64,000 nt of DNA, taken from assembly GCF_003668995.1 (NCBI RefSeq), contig NZ_CP033068.1:2852001-2916000 (forward strand). The letters are read 5' to 3'. The notes beneath the pieces are model-generated. The model saw only the letters and a program-made list of their open reading frames with translations. It had not been told where the DNA came from and searched no databases. The position numbers were made by a program, and so were the translations under genes. Below, piece by piece: positions 15,646 through 24,647 of this stretch. The stretch is from Flavobacterium sp. 140616W15. Its GTDB lineage: Bacteria; Bacteroidota; Bacteroidia; Flavobacteriales; Flavobacteriaceae. Position 1 is the stretch's first letter; each line of letters opens with the position of its first letter.

Positions 15646-16960
15646 TCCAATTATGCTCTTTGGGGTTTTCCTAATCGGAATATCCTCATTAGAAGCTCAA
15701 GAAAAAACGAGTCTTACCCTAGATGATGCCGTAAAAATGGCATGGGAGAAGAGTGACGAAGTCACGTTGGCTAACACAAAAGTCAACACTAAAAAGTACG
15801 AACTTAGATCTACTAAAAACAATCAATATCCAGATTTAAAAGCTTCTGGACAATTTCAGAGATTGGCTGGTGCAGATGTAAATCTAAAAATGAATCAAGA
15901 AAGTGGTTCTGGGTCAGCTCCAAATGTTGATCAGTTAATGTTGGGACAACTTAGTGCAAGCTTACCAATATTTGCAGGTTTTAAAATTCAAAATAGCATT
16001 AAGCTATCTGAAAATTTATACCAAGCCGAACTTGCAACTTCACTAAAAACTAAAGAAGACATTGCATTAAGAGTTGTAAATAATTATTCTAATTTATACA
16101 AAACTCAAAAAACAATTGAACTTTTAAATGAAAATCAAAAACAAGCGAAACAGCGTGTAACAGATTTTATTGAATTAGAGAAAAACGGAATAATCCCGAG
16201 AAATGATTTATTAAAATCTCAATTATTAGTTTCAAAAATACAACTCTCAATAGACGAAGCTAATAAGAATTTAAACATTCTGAATTATCATTTAATAACA
16301 TTACTTAAATTAGATTCTTCAACTAAAATAACTGTCGGGGAAAATGATTTTATTAATTATAAAACAGATAATATCCCTTCAAATGAGCAGCCTGCTTTAG
16401 AAAACCGTAAAGATTTAGAAGCATTGCGTTATCAGGAAAAAGCTAGTGAATCTAGTATAAAAATGGCAAAAAGTGCTTACTACCCTACTGTTTCTTTATT
16501 AGGTGGCTATGCCGCTGTTGATGTTAGAAATATTCTTACGGTGCAAAATGCAATGAATTTTGGAGTTGGCGTTTCATACGATCTTAGCGGAATATTAAAA
16601 AAAGGAGCTGACATAAAACATGCTCAAAGCAAAGCAGATGAAGTAAAAAGCTCAGAAGAAATTTTAACTAATTACATTAAAGTCGAAGTACAACAAGCAA
16701 TAGAGAACTATAACTTAGCTTTAAAACAAAGTTCGGTTTACGACTTAGCGTTAGAACAAGCATCAGAAAATTATAGAATCTTAAAAGATAAATTCGACAA
16801 CGGCCTTGCTGATACCAATGATTTACTTGAGGCAGATGTAGAACAACTTAGTGCTAAAGTAAACACAGCTACGTCTAAAGCCGATATAATTCAAAGATAT
16901 TACGAAATGCTTTCAGCAACAGGACAATTATCACAATCATTCAATCTTACAAAAATATAA
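15635..16960 (+). CDS. TolC-family outer membrane efflux protein
   Basis: A 441-residue outer membrane factor. The signal peptide (residues 1-22) ends SLEAQ. The mature protein starts LTLDDAVKMAWEKSDEVTLA, typical of TolC, and has two helical hairpin repeats; the second ends with DNGLADTNDLLEADVEQL. The ATG at 15635 overlaps the tetR stop, indicating translational coupling; the in-frame TTG at 15629 is less likely. With the EmrA- and EmrB-like genes it would make a tripartite pump across both membranes. Confidence 0.92.
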   Translation: MKINPIMLFGVFLIGISSLEAQEKTSLTLDDAVKMAWEKSDEVTLANTKVNTKKYELRSTKNNQYPDLKASGQFQRLAGADVNLKMNQESGSGSAPNVDQLMLGQLSASLPIFAGFKIQNSIKLSENLYQAELATSLKTKEDIALRVVNNYSNLYKTQKTIELLNENQKQAKQRVTDFIELEKNGIIPRNDLLKSQLLVSKIQLSIDEANKNLNILNYHLITLLKLDSSTKITVGENDFINYKTDNIPSNEQPALENRKDLEALRYQEKASESSIKMAKSAYYPTVSLLGGYAAVDVRNILTVQNAMNFGVGVSYDLSGILKKGADIKHAQSKADEVKSSEEILTNYIKVEVQQAIENYNLALKQSSVYDLALEQASENYRILKDKFDNGLADTNDLLEADVEQLSAKVNTATSKADIIQRYYEMLSATGQLSQSFNLTKI

Positions 16961-16972
16961 TCGATAGCCCAC

Positions 16973-18052
16973 ATGGAAAAGAAAAAAACAAATACCAAAT
17001 TTACAATTATACTAGTTATTTTGGTTCTGGTTGGAGGATCTTACGGAATCTACAAATACATGCACTCTCTTGCTCACGAACAAACAGATGATGCACAAAT
17101 AGAGAAAAAAATGAACCCAATTATTCCAAGAGTATCAGGATATGTAAGTAAGGTTTATGTAAAAGATAATGACTTTGTAAAAAAAGGAGATACTTTATTT
17201 ACAATAGATAAAAGAGATTATCAATTAAAAATTGACGAAGCAAATGCAGCCTTATTAGGTGCAGAAGGTTCGTATGAAGCCGCAAAAGCAGACATCGGAA
17301 GTGCTCTTGCAAATATCTCAGTTTCGGATGCAAATGTAAGATCTGCAAGTGGAAACATCGAAAGTGCAAAAATTAGATTAGTACAGATAACAAATGATTA
17401 CAATCGTTACAACAACTTGTACAAAAGCCATACAATTACAAAACAACAATACGAGAAAGCATTAACAGCAAAAGAAGAAGCTGAAAGCCAAGTACGTGTT
17501 TTGCAACAACAAGAAAAAGCAAGTTCATATCAAAAATCGGTTATTCAGGCAAAATCTAAAGCTACAGACAAACAAACAGAAGTAGCTGCTGCAAATATCA
17601 AAAAAGCAAAAACATTACTAGATGTTGCTAATTTAAATTTATCTTATACTGTAATCACTGCAGCAATTGATGGTCAGGTTTCTAAAGTTGACATTCAACC
17701 AGGACAATTGGTACAACCAGGGCAATCTTTATTTTATATCATCAATAACTCAGAAGCTTGGGTGGTTGCTAACTTTAAAGAAACGCAACTTGACAAAATG
17801 GTTATTGGTCAAAAGGTAACTCTTAAAGTAGATGCATATCCTAATTATGATTTTCAAGGAACTATTACTTCTTTTTCACCAGCAACAGGAGCACGTTTTT
17901 CATTACTTCCTCCTGATAATGCAACTGGAAACTTTGTAAAAACAATTCAACGATTACCTGTAAAAATCAACTTGGACGCAAGTAATGATGTTGAAAAAAT
18001 AAAATTATTGAGACCAGGAATGAACGTGGATGTAGATGTACATTTAAAATAG
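16973..18052 (+). CDS. HlyD/EmrA-type membrane fusion protein
   Basis: A 359-residue periplasmic adaptor. One N-terminal transmembrane helix (about residues 9-28) anchors it. The biotinyl-lipoyl halves are IIPRVSGYVSKVYV and AAIDGQVSKVDIQPGQLV, separated by a long alpha-hairpin (roughly residues 85-215). The C-terminal beta-barrel includes ANFKETQLDKM. It lies 12 bases after the TolC gene and 83 before the transporter, in the usual emrAB-type order. It links the inner-membrane pump to TolC. Confidence 0.93.
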   Translation: MEKKKTNTKFTIILVILVLVGGSYGIYKYMHSLAHEQTDDAQIEKKMNPIIPRVSGYVSKVYVKDNDFVKKGDTLFTIDKRDYQLKIDEANAALLGAEGSYEAAKADIGSALANISVSDANVRSASGNIESAKIRLVQITNDYNRYNNLYKSHTITKQQYEKALTAKEEAESQVRVLQQQEKASSYQKSVIQAKSKATDKQTEVAAANIKKAKTLLDVANLNLSYTVITAAIDGQVSKVDIQPGQLVQPGQSLFYIINNSEAWVVANFKETQLDKMVIGQKVTLKVDAYPNYDFQGTITSFSPATGARFSLLPPDNATGNFVKTIQRLPVKINLDASNDVEKIKLLRPGMNVDVDVHLK

Positions 18053-18135
18053 AAATTACACTTATTAGGAAATTATTTTCCTGTAACAAGAATTATACAT
18101 TCATTCATTTTTGAAAAGCATTCTAATAGAACAAA

Positions 18136-19716
18136 ATGGTACAAGCACAAGATGATTTAGTAGAATATGGCTACAGACGAGTTTTAATTACGATAACAGC
18201 AGTGCTTTGCGCACTGTTGGAAATTGTAGATACAACCATCGTAAACGTAGCATTGACAGACATGAGAGGAAGCCTTGGTGCCACATTAACAGATGTTGCA
18301 TGGGTAATTACTGCTTATGCTATTGCAAATGTCATAGTAATACCGATGACAAGTTGGTTGTCACAACAATTTGGAAGACGAAATTATTTTGTAACATCGA
18401 TTATAATTTTCACCATTTCTTCTTTTTTGTGTGGTAATGCTACAAATATATGGGAACTTATTGCATTTCGATTTATTCAAGGACTTGGTGGAGGAGCCTT
18501 ATTAGTTACGGCACAAACCATTATAACCGAGAGTTATCCTATTGCAAAACGAGGAATGGCACAGGCAATTTACGGAATGGGAGTTATTGTAGGTCCAACT
18601 TTAGGTCCGCCTTTAGGAGGGTATCTAGTAGATAATTATTCTTGGCCTTACATTTTTTATATCAATATTCCACTTGGTATTATTGCAACAATTTTGGCTA
18701 TTTCTTTCGTAAGAAGCCCAAAATATGGCGAGAAACTAAAAGCCAATCAAGTCGATTGGTGGGGAATATTTTTCCTAGCCTCGTTTATTGGTTCTTTACA
18801 ATTTGTATTAGAACATGGACAACAAGACGATTGGTTTAATGATTCATTGATTGTAACATTAAGTGTTGTAACAGTTCTTGGTCTAATATTATTTATATGG
18901 CGAGAACTCACCTATAAACATCCAATTGTAAATTTAAGTGTTCTTAAAGATGGAAACTTACGAATTGGTACTATAATGTGTTTCATCCTTGGTTTCGGAC
19001 TTTATGGATCAACATTAATTATTCCAATTTACACACAATCTATCCTAGGATGGACAGCAACTGATGCTGGATTATTACTTATTCCGGGATCTATAACCAC
19101 TGCTTTTATGATGCCAATTATTGGTAAATTAATTCAGCGAGGAGTTCCTCAAGGATATATGGTAGGCGTTGGATTCTTAATTTTCTTTTTCTTCACCTTT
19201 ATGATGTATAATAATATGACACCTGATACTGGTGTAGAACATTTATACTGGCCATTAATTTTAAGAGGTATTGGTTTAGGATTGCTTTTTGTACCTATAA
19301 CAACATTATCGCTTTCTACCTTACAAGGAAAAAATATTGGTGAAGGAGCTGCTTTTACAGGAATGATGCGACAATTAGGAGGTTCGTTTGGTATTGCAAT
19401 TATCACCACCTTTATCACGAGATTCAGTCAGAAACATCGTGTTGATTTGGTAGCACACCTGGATACAACTAAATTCGAAGTACAACAAAGAATAGAATTA
19501 CTTCAAAAAGGATTCATGTCAAAAGGTTTTAGTAGTAACGAAGCGTTGAATAAAGCCTACCAAGTAATCGATTATTCGGTAATGAAACAAAGTACCGTTT
19601 TGGCATATATGGATATATTTTTATATCTAGGTATCATGTTCTTACTGTGTATTCCAATTATATTTTTAATTAAAAAAGGGAAAAACAAAATTAATCCTGC
19701 AGATGCGATGCATTAG
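18136..19716 (+). CDS. DHA2-family (EmrB/QacA) drug:H+ antiporter
   Basis: A 526-residue inner-membrane transporter with about 14 helices, of the DHA2 major facilitator group. Typical motifs are LEIVDTTIVNVAL in helix 1, GRRNYF in the helix 2-3 loop, and GPTLGPPLGGYLVDNYSW (motif C) in helix 5. It is the last gene of the TetR-controlled operon and is followed by a terminator. Its likely role is export of lipophilic or cationic toxins with the two preceding genes; specificity is unknown. Confidence 0.94.
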   Translation: MVQAQDDLVEYGYRRVLITITAVLCALLEIVDTTIVNVALTDMRGSLGATLTDVAWVITAYAIANVIVIPMTSWLSQQFGRRNYFVTSIIIFTISSFLCGNATNIWELIAFRFIQGLGGGALLVTAQTIITESYPIAKRGMAQAIYGMGVIVGPTLGPPLGGYLVDNYSWPYIFYINIPLGIIATILAISFVRSPKYGEKLKANQVDWWGIFFLASFIGSLQFVLEHGQQDDWFNDSLIVTLSVVTVLGLILFIWRELTYKHPIVNLSVLKDGNLRIGTIMCFILGFGLYGSTLIIPIYTQSILGWTATDAGLLLIPGSITTAFMMPIIGKLIQRGVPQGYMVGVGFLIFFFFTFMMYNNMTPDTGVEHLYWPLILRGIGLGLLFVPITTLSLSTLQGKNIGEGAAFTGMMRQLGGSFGIAIITTFITRFSQKHRVDLVAHLDTTKFEVQQRIELLQKGFMSKGFSSNEALNKAYQVIDYSVMKQSTVLAYMDIFLYLGIMFLLCIPIIFLIKKGKNKINPADAMH

Positions 19717-19756
19717 TATATAAATCATCGAATAAAATAGGATAAGTCTATATATT

Positions 19757-19794
19757 TAACCATTGTGAAAGTTTTTTTTACAATGGTTTTTTTA
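19757..19794 (+). terminator. Terminator of the efflux operon
   Basis: AACCATTGT (19758-19766) pairs with ACAATGGTT (19780-19788), followed by a T-run. Confidence 0.85.
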
Positions 19795-19936
19795 TTTTCA
19801 CATACATAATTTAAGGCAAAAATCACCTTTATTATTGAAAACGAATCATATAATATTTACCCCCTATAATGAAAAATTATGGAGCATTCAGAAACACAAT
19901 AAAGATTTATTTCATTGCGAAATAATATTTATAGAG

Positions 19937-19944
19937 TATATTTG
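19937..19944 (+). promoter_or_regulatory. -7 box before the pRiA4b ORF-3-like gene
   Basis: TATATTTG fits TAnnTTTG, 46 bases before the ATG at 19990. Confidence 0.6.
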
Positions 19945-19989
19945 CACTTGCATTTCAACAGCAATAAAAAACAAAAAAATAGTTAAGTT

Positions 19990-20529
19990 ATGGTTTATAA
20001 ATTTAGAGTAATTCTAGATGCAGAAGAAGATATTTTTAGAGATATAGCAATTCTTGAAGAAGATACTTTAGAAGATTTACACAATGCCATTTTCAATTCT
20101 TTTGGTTTTGACGGAATGGAAGTAGCTTCGTTTTATACCTGCGATGAAACTTGGAATCAAGAAGATGAAATTCCCCTTTTTGATACTGGAGATGTTCCTG
20201 GTGAACAAAAAACAATGAGTGACTACACTTTATCTGATATATTAGACAAAGAGAATACTAAAATCATTTACGTCTACGATTTTATACATATGTGGACATT
20301 TTTGGTTGAATTAGCTGCAATAGAAGATCAAGCTATTGGAAATACTTACCCAGAAACTCTTTTCTCTCACGGAGAAATGCCAGATGATTCAGGCGAGAAA
20401 AATTTCGAAGCAGATATGCATGACGACATCTATGGTGAATTTGAAGATGATCTAGACGAAGACGATTTAGATATGTTTGAAGGAGACGATAGTTTCGAAG
20501 ATTATGGATTTGAAGAGAATTGGAATTAG
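19990..20529 (+). CDS. Plasmid pRiA4b ORF-3-like domain protein
   Basis: A 179-residue cytosolic protein. Residues 1-125 match the plasmid pRiA4b ORF-3 family (FRVILDAEEDIFRDI, LEDLHNAIFNSFGFDG, YVYDFIHMWTFLVEL). The family is widespread in chromosomes, with no firmly established function. The C-terminal 50 residues are strongly acidic, with runs such as EDDLDEDDLDMFEGDD. It has its own promoter. Downstream lies a repeat-bounded four-helix-bundle cassette, so its own terminator may have been displaced. Confidence 0.85.
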   Translation: MVYKFRVILDAEEDIFRDIAILEEDTLEDLHNAIFNSFGFDGMEVASFYTCDETWNQEDEIPLFDTGDVPGEQKTMSDYTLSDILDKENTKIIYVYDFIHMWTFLVELAAIEDQAIGNTYPETLFSHGEMPDDSGEKNFEADMHDDIYGEFEDDLDEDDLDMFEGDDSFEDYGFEENWN

Positions 20530-20547
20530 TTTCTTAAAAAGATTTAT

Positions 20548-21049
20548 AGGTTCAAAGTTACAAAGGTTCATAGGCTCTGAGGTTTTATTTTAAATCTTAT
20601 GATTTAAAAAAGAAAGAATTTACTTATGTTTATATTTTTAAATATAAAACATATGAATACTTTTAGAGACCTTTTGATTTGGCAAAAATCAATGACTTTA
20701 GTTACCGAAATCTATCAACTAACAAATTCATTTCCCAAAGAAGAAATATATAGCCTAACTTCACAAATTCGTAGAAGTTCAATATCAATACCAAGCAACA
20801 TCGCTGAGGGATACGATAGAGATGGAAATAATGATTATTTACGTTTTTTAAACATTTCTATTTCATCATTATTCGAAATGCAGACTCAGCTTGAAATTTC
20901 TTTCAATCTAAAATACATAAACGAAGTTCAGTTTAATAAAATAAATGAAGAGAGCAGAGAAATAGAGCGAATGTTAAGTGCTTTTATCCGAAAAATAAAA
21001 CAACGAAGCTAAAACCTTTGTTCCTTTGAACCTTTGCAACTCTGAACCT
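20548..21049. mobile_element. Second inverted-repeat-bounded four-helix-bundle cassette
   Basis: The arms 20548-20587 and 21010-21049 are 40-base imperfect inverted repeats (33 of 40; 24 of 27 at the outer ends). Their sequence (AGGTTCAAAGTTACAAAGG at the left) is unrelated to that of the cassette at 9015-9548, but the plan is the same: one small four-helix-bundle gene (20653-21012) closed by a stem. Its stop codon falls in the right arm. There is no transposase. Confidence 0.6.
20653..21012 (+). CDS. Four-helix-bundle protein, S23/IVS type (copy 2)
   Basis: A 119-residue paralogue of the gene at 9130, sharing the family motif (LTSQIRRSSISIPSNIAEG here) but clearly diverged elsewhere. It begins MNTFRDLLIWQKSM, the common start of this family, so ATG 20653 is preferred over ATG 20626. 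Four amphipathic helices span the length. It is enclosed by inverted repeats, and its TAA lies at the inner edge of the right arm. Neighbours (pRiA4b-like and nucleoid protein genes) suggest no function. Confidence 0.87.
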   Translation: MNTFRDLLIWQKSMTLVTEIYQLTNSFPKEEIYSLTSQIRRSSISIPSNIAEGYDRDGNNDYLRFLNISISSLFEMQTQLEISFNLKYINEVQFNKINEESREIERMLSAFIRKIKQRS

Positions 21050-21073
21050 CAAAAATAAGCACCTTAAAAACAT

Positions 21074-22132
21074 ATGATAAACCTTTTCAACACCCACATC
21101 GACACGCTTGCGATTCACCGCGTAGGAAACAAGAGCAGAAACGAAGCAATTTTTTTATCAGATCAGCCATTTAATTTAAATGACGAAATCGTTCCTTTGA
21201 TAAAAGAATACTTTTTCAAGCCTTTTAGAGAGAAAGAAGAAAACTATTACCAGTTTGCACACGAAGTCGATTTGGATTATAACGACATGTTTAAATATGC
21301 TACTGAGATTTTTGACAATCCAGGGAATTTACAGGAAGTTTCAAAAAGAATTACGACACATTTATATGAGCAGTCAAACCACCCACATATTAAAAACGGA
21401 GAGGTTTATGTAACATATTTAACCAATTTAAGTATCGATAATAATGTTGTTGATGCAATTGGTATTTTTAAAAGCGAATTACAAGCTGACTTTTTACAAT
21501 TTGAAGAAAAAGACAGCAACCTTGAAATGATTTTACAACAAGGAATCAACCTTAACAAACTAGATAAGGGATGTTTGATTTTTAATTATAAAAAAGAAGA
21601 AGGGTATAAAATTCTAACTGTTGATAGCAACCGTTACGATGCTCGTTACTGGTTAGAGCATTTCTTATCAGTTGATGCATTTGAAGATGAAAACTTCATT
21701 ACAAAAAAATACTTAAAATTCTGTCAGAGCTTCGCTAAAGATGTAGTATTACCAGCAGAAGACAAAAAAGAAGAGGTAATGTTTATGAACCGTTCTGTGA
21801 ATTATTTTGCAAAGAACGACCAGTTTGAAGAAACGAACTTCCTTAATGAAGTATTAGATAATCCTGATTTAATTCCTGAATTTAAAAACTACAAAGTTGA
21901 TAAAGGTGAAAAATACAGTATCGAAGATGTTACTACTTTCCCTATTGCCAACGCTGCAGTTTCTGATGCAAGAAAATCAATCAAAAACGTTATCAACCTA
22001 GATACTCATATACAAATAAAGATGGATTTTATTAATCCAGAAAGTGCTGAAAAATTTGTAGAAAAAGGTTGGGATGAAGAAAAACAAATGTATTACTATT
22101 TAGTTTATTTCAATAAAGAAGAGAAAAGCTAG
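21074..22132 (+). CDS. Nucleoid-associated protein, NdpA/YejK family
   Basis: A 352-residue protein of the NdpA (37-kDa nucleoid-associated) family. It starts with FNTHIDTLAIHRVGNKSRNE, and its core includes YVTYLTNLSIDNN, GIFKSE and LDKGCLIFN, as expected for the family. Members associate with the nucleoid; their mechanism is not well defined. It has no visible promoter of its own in the 24 bases after the cassette, so its expression may now depend on transcription through the four-helix-bundle gene. A terminator follows. Confidence 0.88.
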   Translation: MINLFNTHIDTLAIHRVGNKSRNEAIFLSDQPFNLNDEIVPLIKEYFFKPFREKEENYYQFAHEVDLDYNDMFKYATEIFDNPGNLQEVSKRITTHLYEQSNHPHIKNGEVYVTYLTNLSIDNNVVDAIGIFKSELQADFLQFEEKDSNLEMILQQGINLNKLDKGCLIFNYKKEEGYKILTVDSNRYDARYWLEHFLSVDAFEDENFITKKYLKFCQSFAKDVVLPAEDKKEEVMFMNRSVNYFAKNDQFEETNFLNEVLDNPDLIPEFKNYKVDKGEKYSIEDVTTFPIANAAVSDARKSIKNVINLDTHIQIKMDFINPESAEKFVEKGWDEEKQMYYYLVYFNKEEKS

Positions 22133-22171
22133 TATTTATTCTTTTCAATTTCAATTTTACTTAAAATCAGG

Positions 22172-22200
22172 GCCTCAACTACATCAGTTGAGGCTTTTTT
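22172..22200 (+). terminator. Terminator after the nucleoid-associated protein gene
   Basis: GCCTCAACT (22172-22180) pairs with AGTTGAGGC (22186-22194), followed by TTTTTT. Confidence 0.9.
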
Positions 22201-22245
22201 TATAAAATAAACCCTGAAAAGCAAGGCTTAAATTGCGTATATTAG

Positions 22246-22253
22246 TAATTTTG
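22246..22253 (+). promoter_or_regulatory. -7 box of the GAF-protein gene
   Basis: TAATTTTG fits TAnnTTTG, 22 bases before the ATG at 22276. Confidence 0.6.
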
Positions 22254-22275
22254 TATACTAATAAATAATAGTGCC

Positions 22276-24645
22276 ATGAAATATCATTTATTCGACGAAA
22301 GCCCTTTTAAAACTCTAATATCATTTCATAAACTTATTGAAGCTTTAGAGAAAATTGCACAATCAGATATTGATTATCGCTCTAATTATGCCAAAGCACT
22401 TTTGAAGGAAGTAGAGAGCATTCCTGAATTACAAACAGGGATTGAAGATTTTTCTGTGATAAAAAAACATGAAACTATTATCAATCATTTATTAGCCGAT
22501 TTATTCCCTACAGCATTAACAAATAACGAAATTAAAGCTGTTACTATACCGTTTCAAAACTTCACATTTAATTACACCGAGAGATTTAAAAAAATACTCA
22601 AAGATGCAGGTACAAACTTTGATGTATCCATTCGTGATTTCGACGAACAACAATTCTATATTGCTAATTGTTGTTTAATTCTTGGTACTTACTACAAACA
22701 AAACATAGATTTCAATAAACCTTTTTTTTATGATATTCCAGATTCTAATGGAATCATAAATCACTACCGTATTTTATATAATGCTGATTTCATGGAAATA
22801 ATTCCTTCTGAAAATGCACCAAAGTTGACACAAGAAGATATCGATTTATTGATTGACAATTATGATGATATTGCTTTATGGAAAGAAAAATTCCCTATTG
22901 AAAGTTGGATTCTAAAAGGATTTGGTATTATTATTTTATTTGATGCCACTACAGAAAATGCTATTTCTAATCTAAAAACTAATTTATTAAAATCAGATAC
23001 AAAAAAAGCAACTGAGAGTAAAAATATTGAAAGTATATTTAGATCTATTTTTAAAATTCCAAATCTTAAAGTTGGTTTTTTAATTTACAACCCAGAGCAG
23101 GAAAAATTTATAAAACCTCCACAGCTAGAAAAAGATAGTGAATTATCCAGCTTCTTACTCCCATTTAACCATGAAATGGATTGTAAAAATGCCGTATTCG
23201 GTTGCTCCTTTGAAAACTTACTAGAACACAAAGAACCACTGATAATTTCGAATGTTGAAAAATTCATAGAACAAAATGAGAATATAAAACTTGGAGAACT
23301 TTTACGTGGTCAAAATATAAACAGTTGTGTTTTTGCTCCAGTTATAAAAGACAATAAATTATTAGGCGTTGTCGAATTGGTTTCTGCAACTCCAAGGGCA
23401 CTTAACACAATAAATGCAAAAAAATTAGATCTAGTTCTACCGTATCTAGTAGACACAATCGAGAGATACAATAATGACATGCAACATCAGATAGAAGCAG
23501 TAATTCAGAGAGAATATACTACAATCCATCCGAGTGTTTATTGGAAATTTAGAGAAGAATCCGAAAAATATTTTCAGAATAGCAATCACACGAAAGATTA
23601 TATTTTTAAAGAAATTGTCTTTAAAGAAGTATTTCCATTATACGGACAAATTGATATTAAAGGCTCATCGGAACATCGAAATGAAACTGTAAAAACCGAT
23701 CTAAAAAATCAGCTAAAGATGTTATTGCAAATTTTTGCAAGTCAAAAAGAAAATACAAATTTAATTCTTTTAGAGCAACGTAAGTTTGAATTACAATCAC
23801 TTCTTGAAGAACTTGATTCGCCTTTAAAAGCAGATTCAGAACAACATATACAACGTTACATCGAAGAGGAAATTCATCCTATTTTAAAAAATACTAAAAG
23901 TAATTCTGAAGCAGAAAAACTAGAACAAAAATACTTTAAAGGTTTAGACGAAAAAACAGGTTTATTTTATCAGGAAAGAAAAAAATTTGATAATGCAATG
24001 TCTATTATCAATAAAAAACTAGCTGTTATACTTGACAAAAATCAAATCGAAGCGCAACAAATATATCCTCATTATTACGAACGTTTTAAAACAGATGGTG
24101 TAGAACATAATTTATACATAGGAGCCTCTATTGCGCCTACAAAACCATTTGATGTAATGTATCTCCACAATTTAAGATTATGGCAATTACAAACATTATG
24201 CGAAATGGAATTAGCACACCATCAGCTTAAAGCTTCGTTGCCGTATGAGCTTGATGTAACATCTTTAATTTTAGTATTTAGCTCCCCTATTTCTATCCGT
24301 TTTAGAATGGATGAAAAACGTTTTGATGTAGATGGAACCTACAATGCACGATATGAAGTTGTAAAAAAACGTATCGATAAGGCTCATATCAAAAATTCTA
24401 TAGAGCGCATCACAGAAAAAGAAAAAATCACAATCGTATATTCACATGCTAGTGAAGAAGCCGAATATTTAAAATATATAAAATATTTACAATTTAAGAA
24501 AATACTAGATCCTCAAATAGAACAATTTGAAGTAGAAGATTTACAAGGTGTATCCGGATTAAAAGCCATTCGAGTAAAAGTCGTAAACAACACGCTAACA
24601 GCTAAAAAAATAACATATCAGGATTTATTAGATGAATTAAACTAG
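22276..24645 (+). CDS. Large GAF-domain protein of unknown function
   Basis: A 789-residue cytosolic protein. A GAF-like sensor domain lies at about residues 235-400 (FGCSFENLLEHKEPLIISN, CVFAPVIKDNKLLGVVELVS). The N-terminal 230 and C-terminal 390 residues are mostly helical and not recognised. No kinase, cyclase or DNA-binding motif is visible. It has its own promoter and ends two bases before the stop of the convergent HD-PycTM gene. A sensory role is inferred from the GAF fold only. Confidence 0.75.
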   Translation: MKYHLFDESPFKTLISFHKLIEALEKIAQSDIDYRSNYAKALLKEVESIPELQTGIEDFSVIKKHETIINHLLADLFPTALTNNEIKAVTIPFQNFTFNYTERFKKILKDAGTNFDVSIRDFDEQQFYIANCCLILGTYYKQNIDFNKPFFYDIPDSNGIINHYRILYNADFMEIIPSENAPKLTQEDIDLLIDNYDDIALWKEKFPIESWILKGFGIIILFDATTENAISNLKTNLLKSDTKKATESKNIESIFRSIFKIPNLKVGFLIYNPEQEKFIKPPQLEKDSELSSFLLPFNHEMDCKNAVFGCSFENLLEHKEPLIISNVEKFIEQNENIKLGELLRGQNINSCVFAPVIKDNKLLGVVELVSATPRALNTINAKKLDLVLPYLVDTIERYNNDMQHQIEAVIQREYTTIHPSVYWKFREESEKYFQNSNHTKDYIFKEIVFKEVFPLYGQIDIKGSSEHRNETVKTDLKNQLKMLLQIFASQKENTNLILLEQRKFELQSLLEELDSPLKADSEQHIQRYIEEEIHPILKNTKSNSEAEKLEQKYFKGLDEKTGLFYQERKKFDNAMSIINKKLAVILDKNQIEAQQIYPHYYERFKTDGVEHNLYIGASIAPTKPFDVMYLHNLRLWQLQTLCEMELAHHQLKASLPYELDVTSLILVFSSPISIRFRMDEKRFDVDGTYNARYEVVKKRIDKAHIKNSIERITEKEKITIVYSHASEEAEYLKYIKYLQFKKILDPQIEQFEVEDLQGVSGLKAIRVKVVNNTLTAKKITYQDLLDELN

Positions 24646-24647
24646 TT

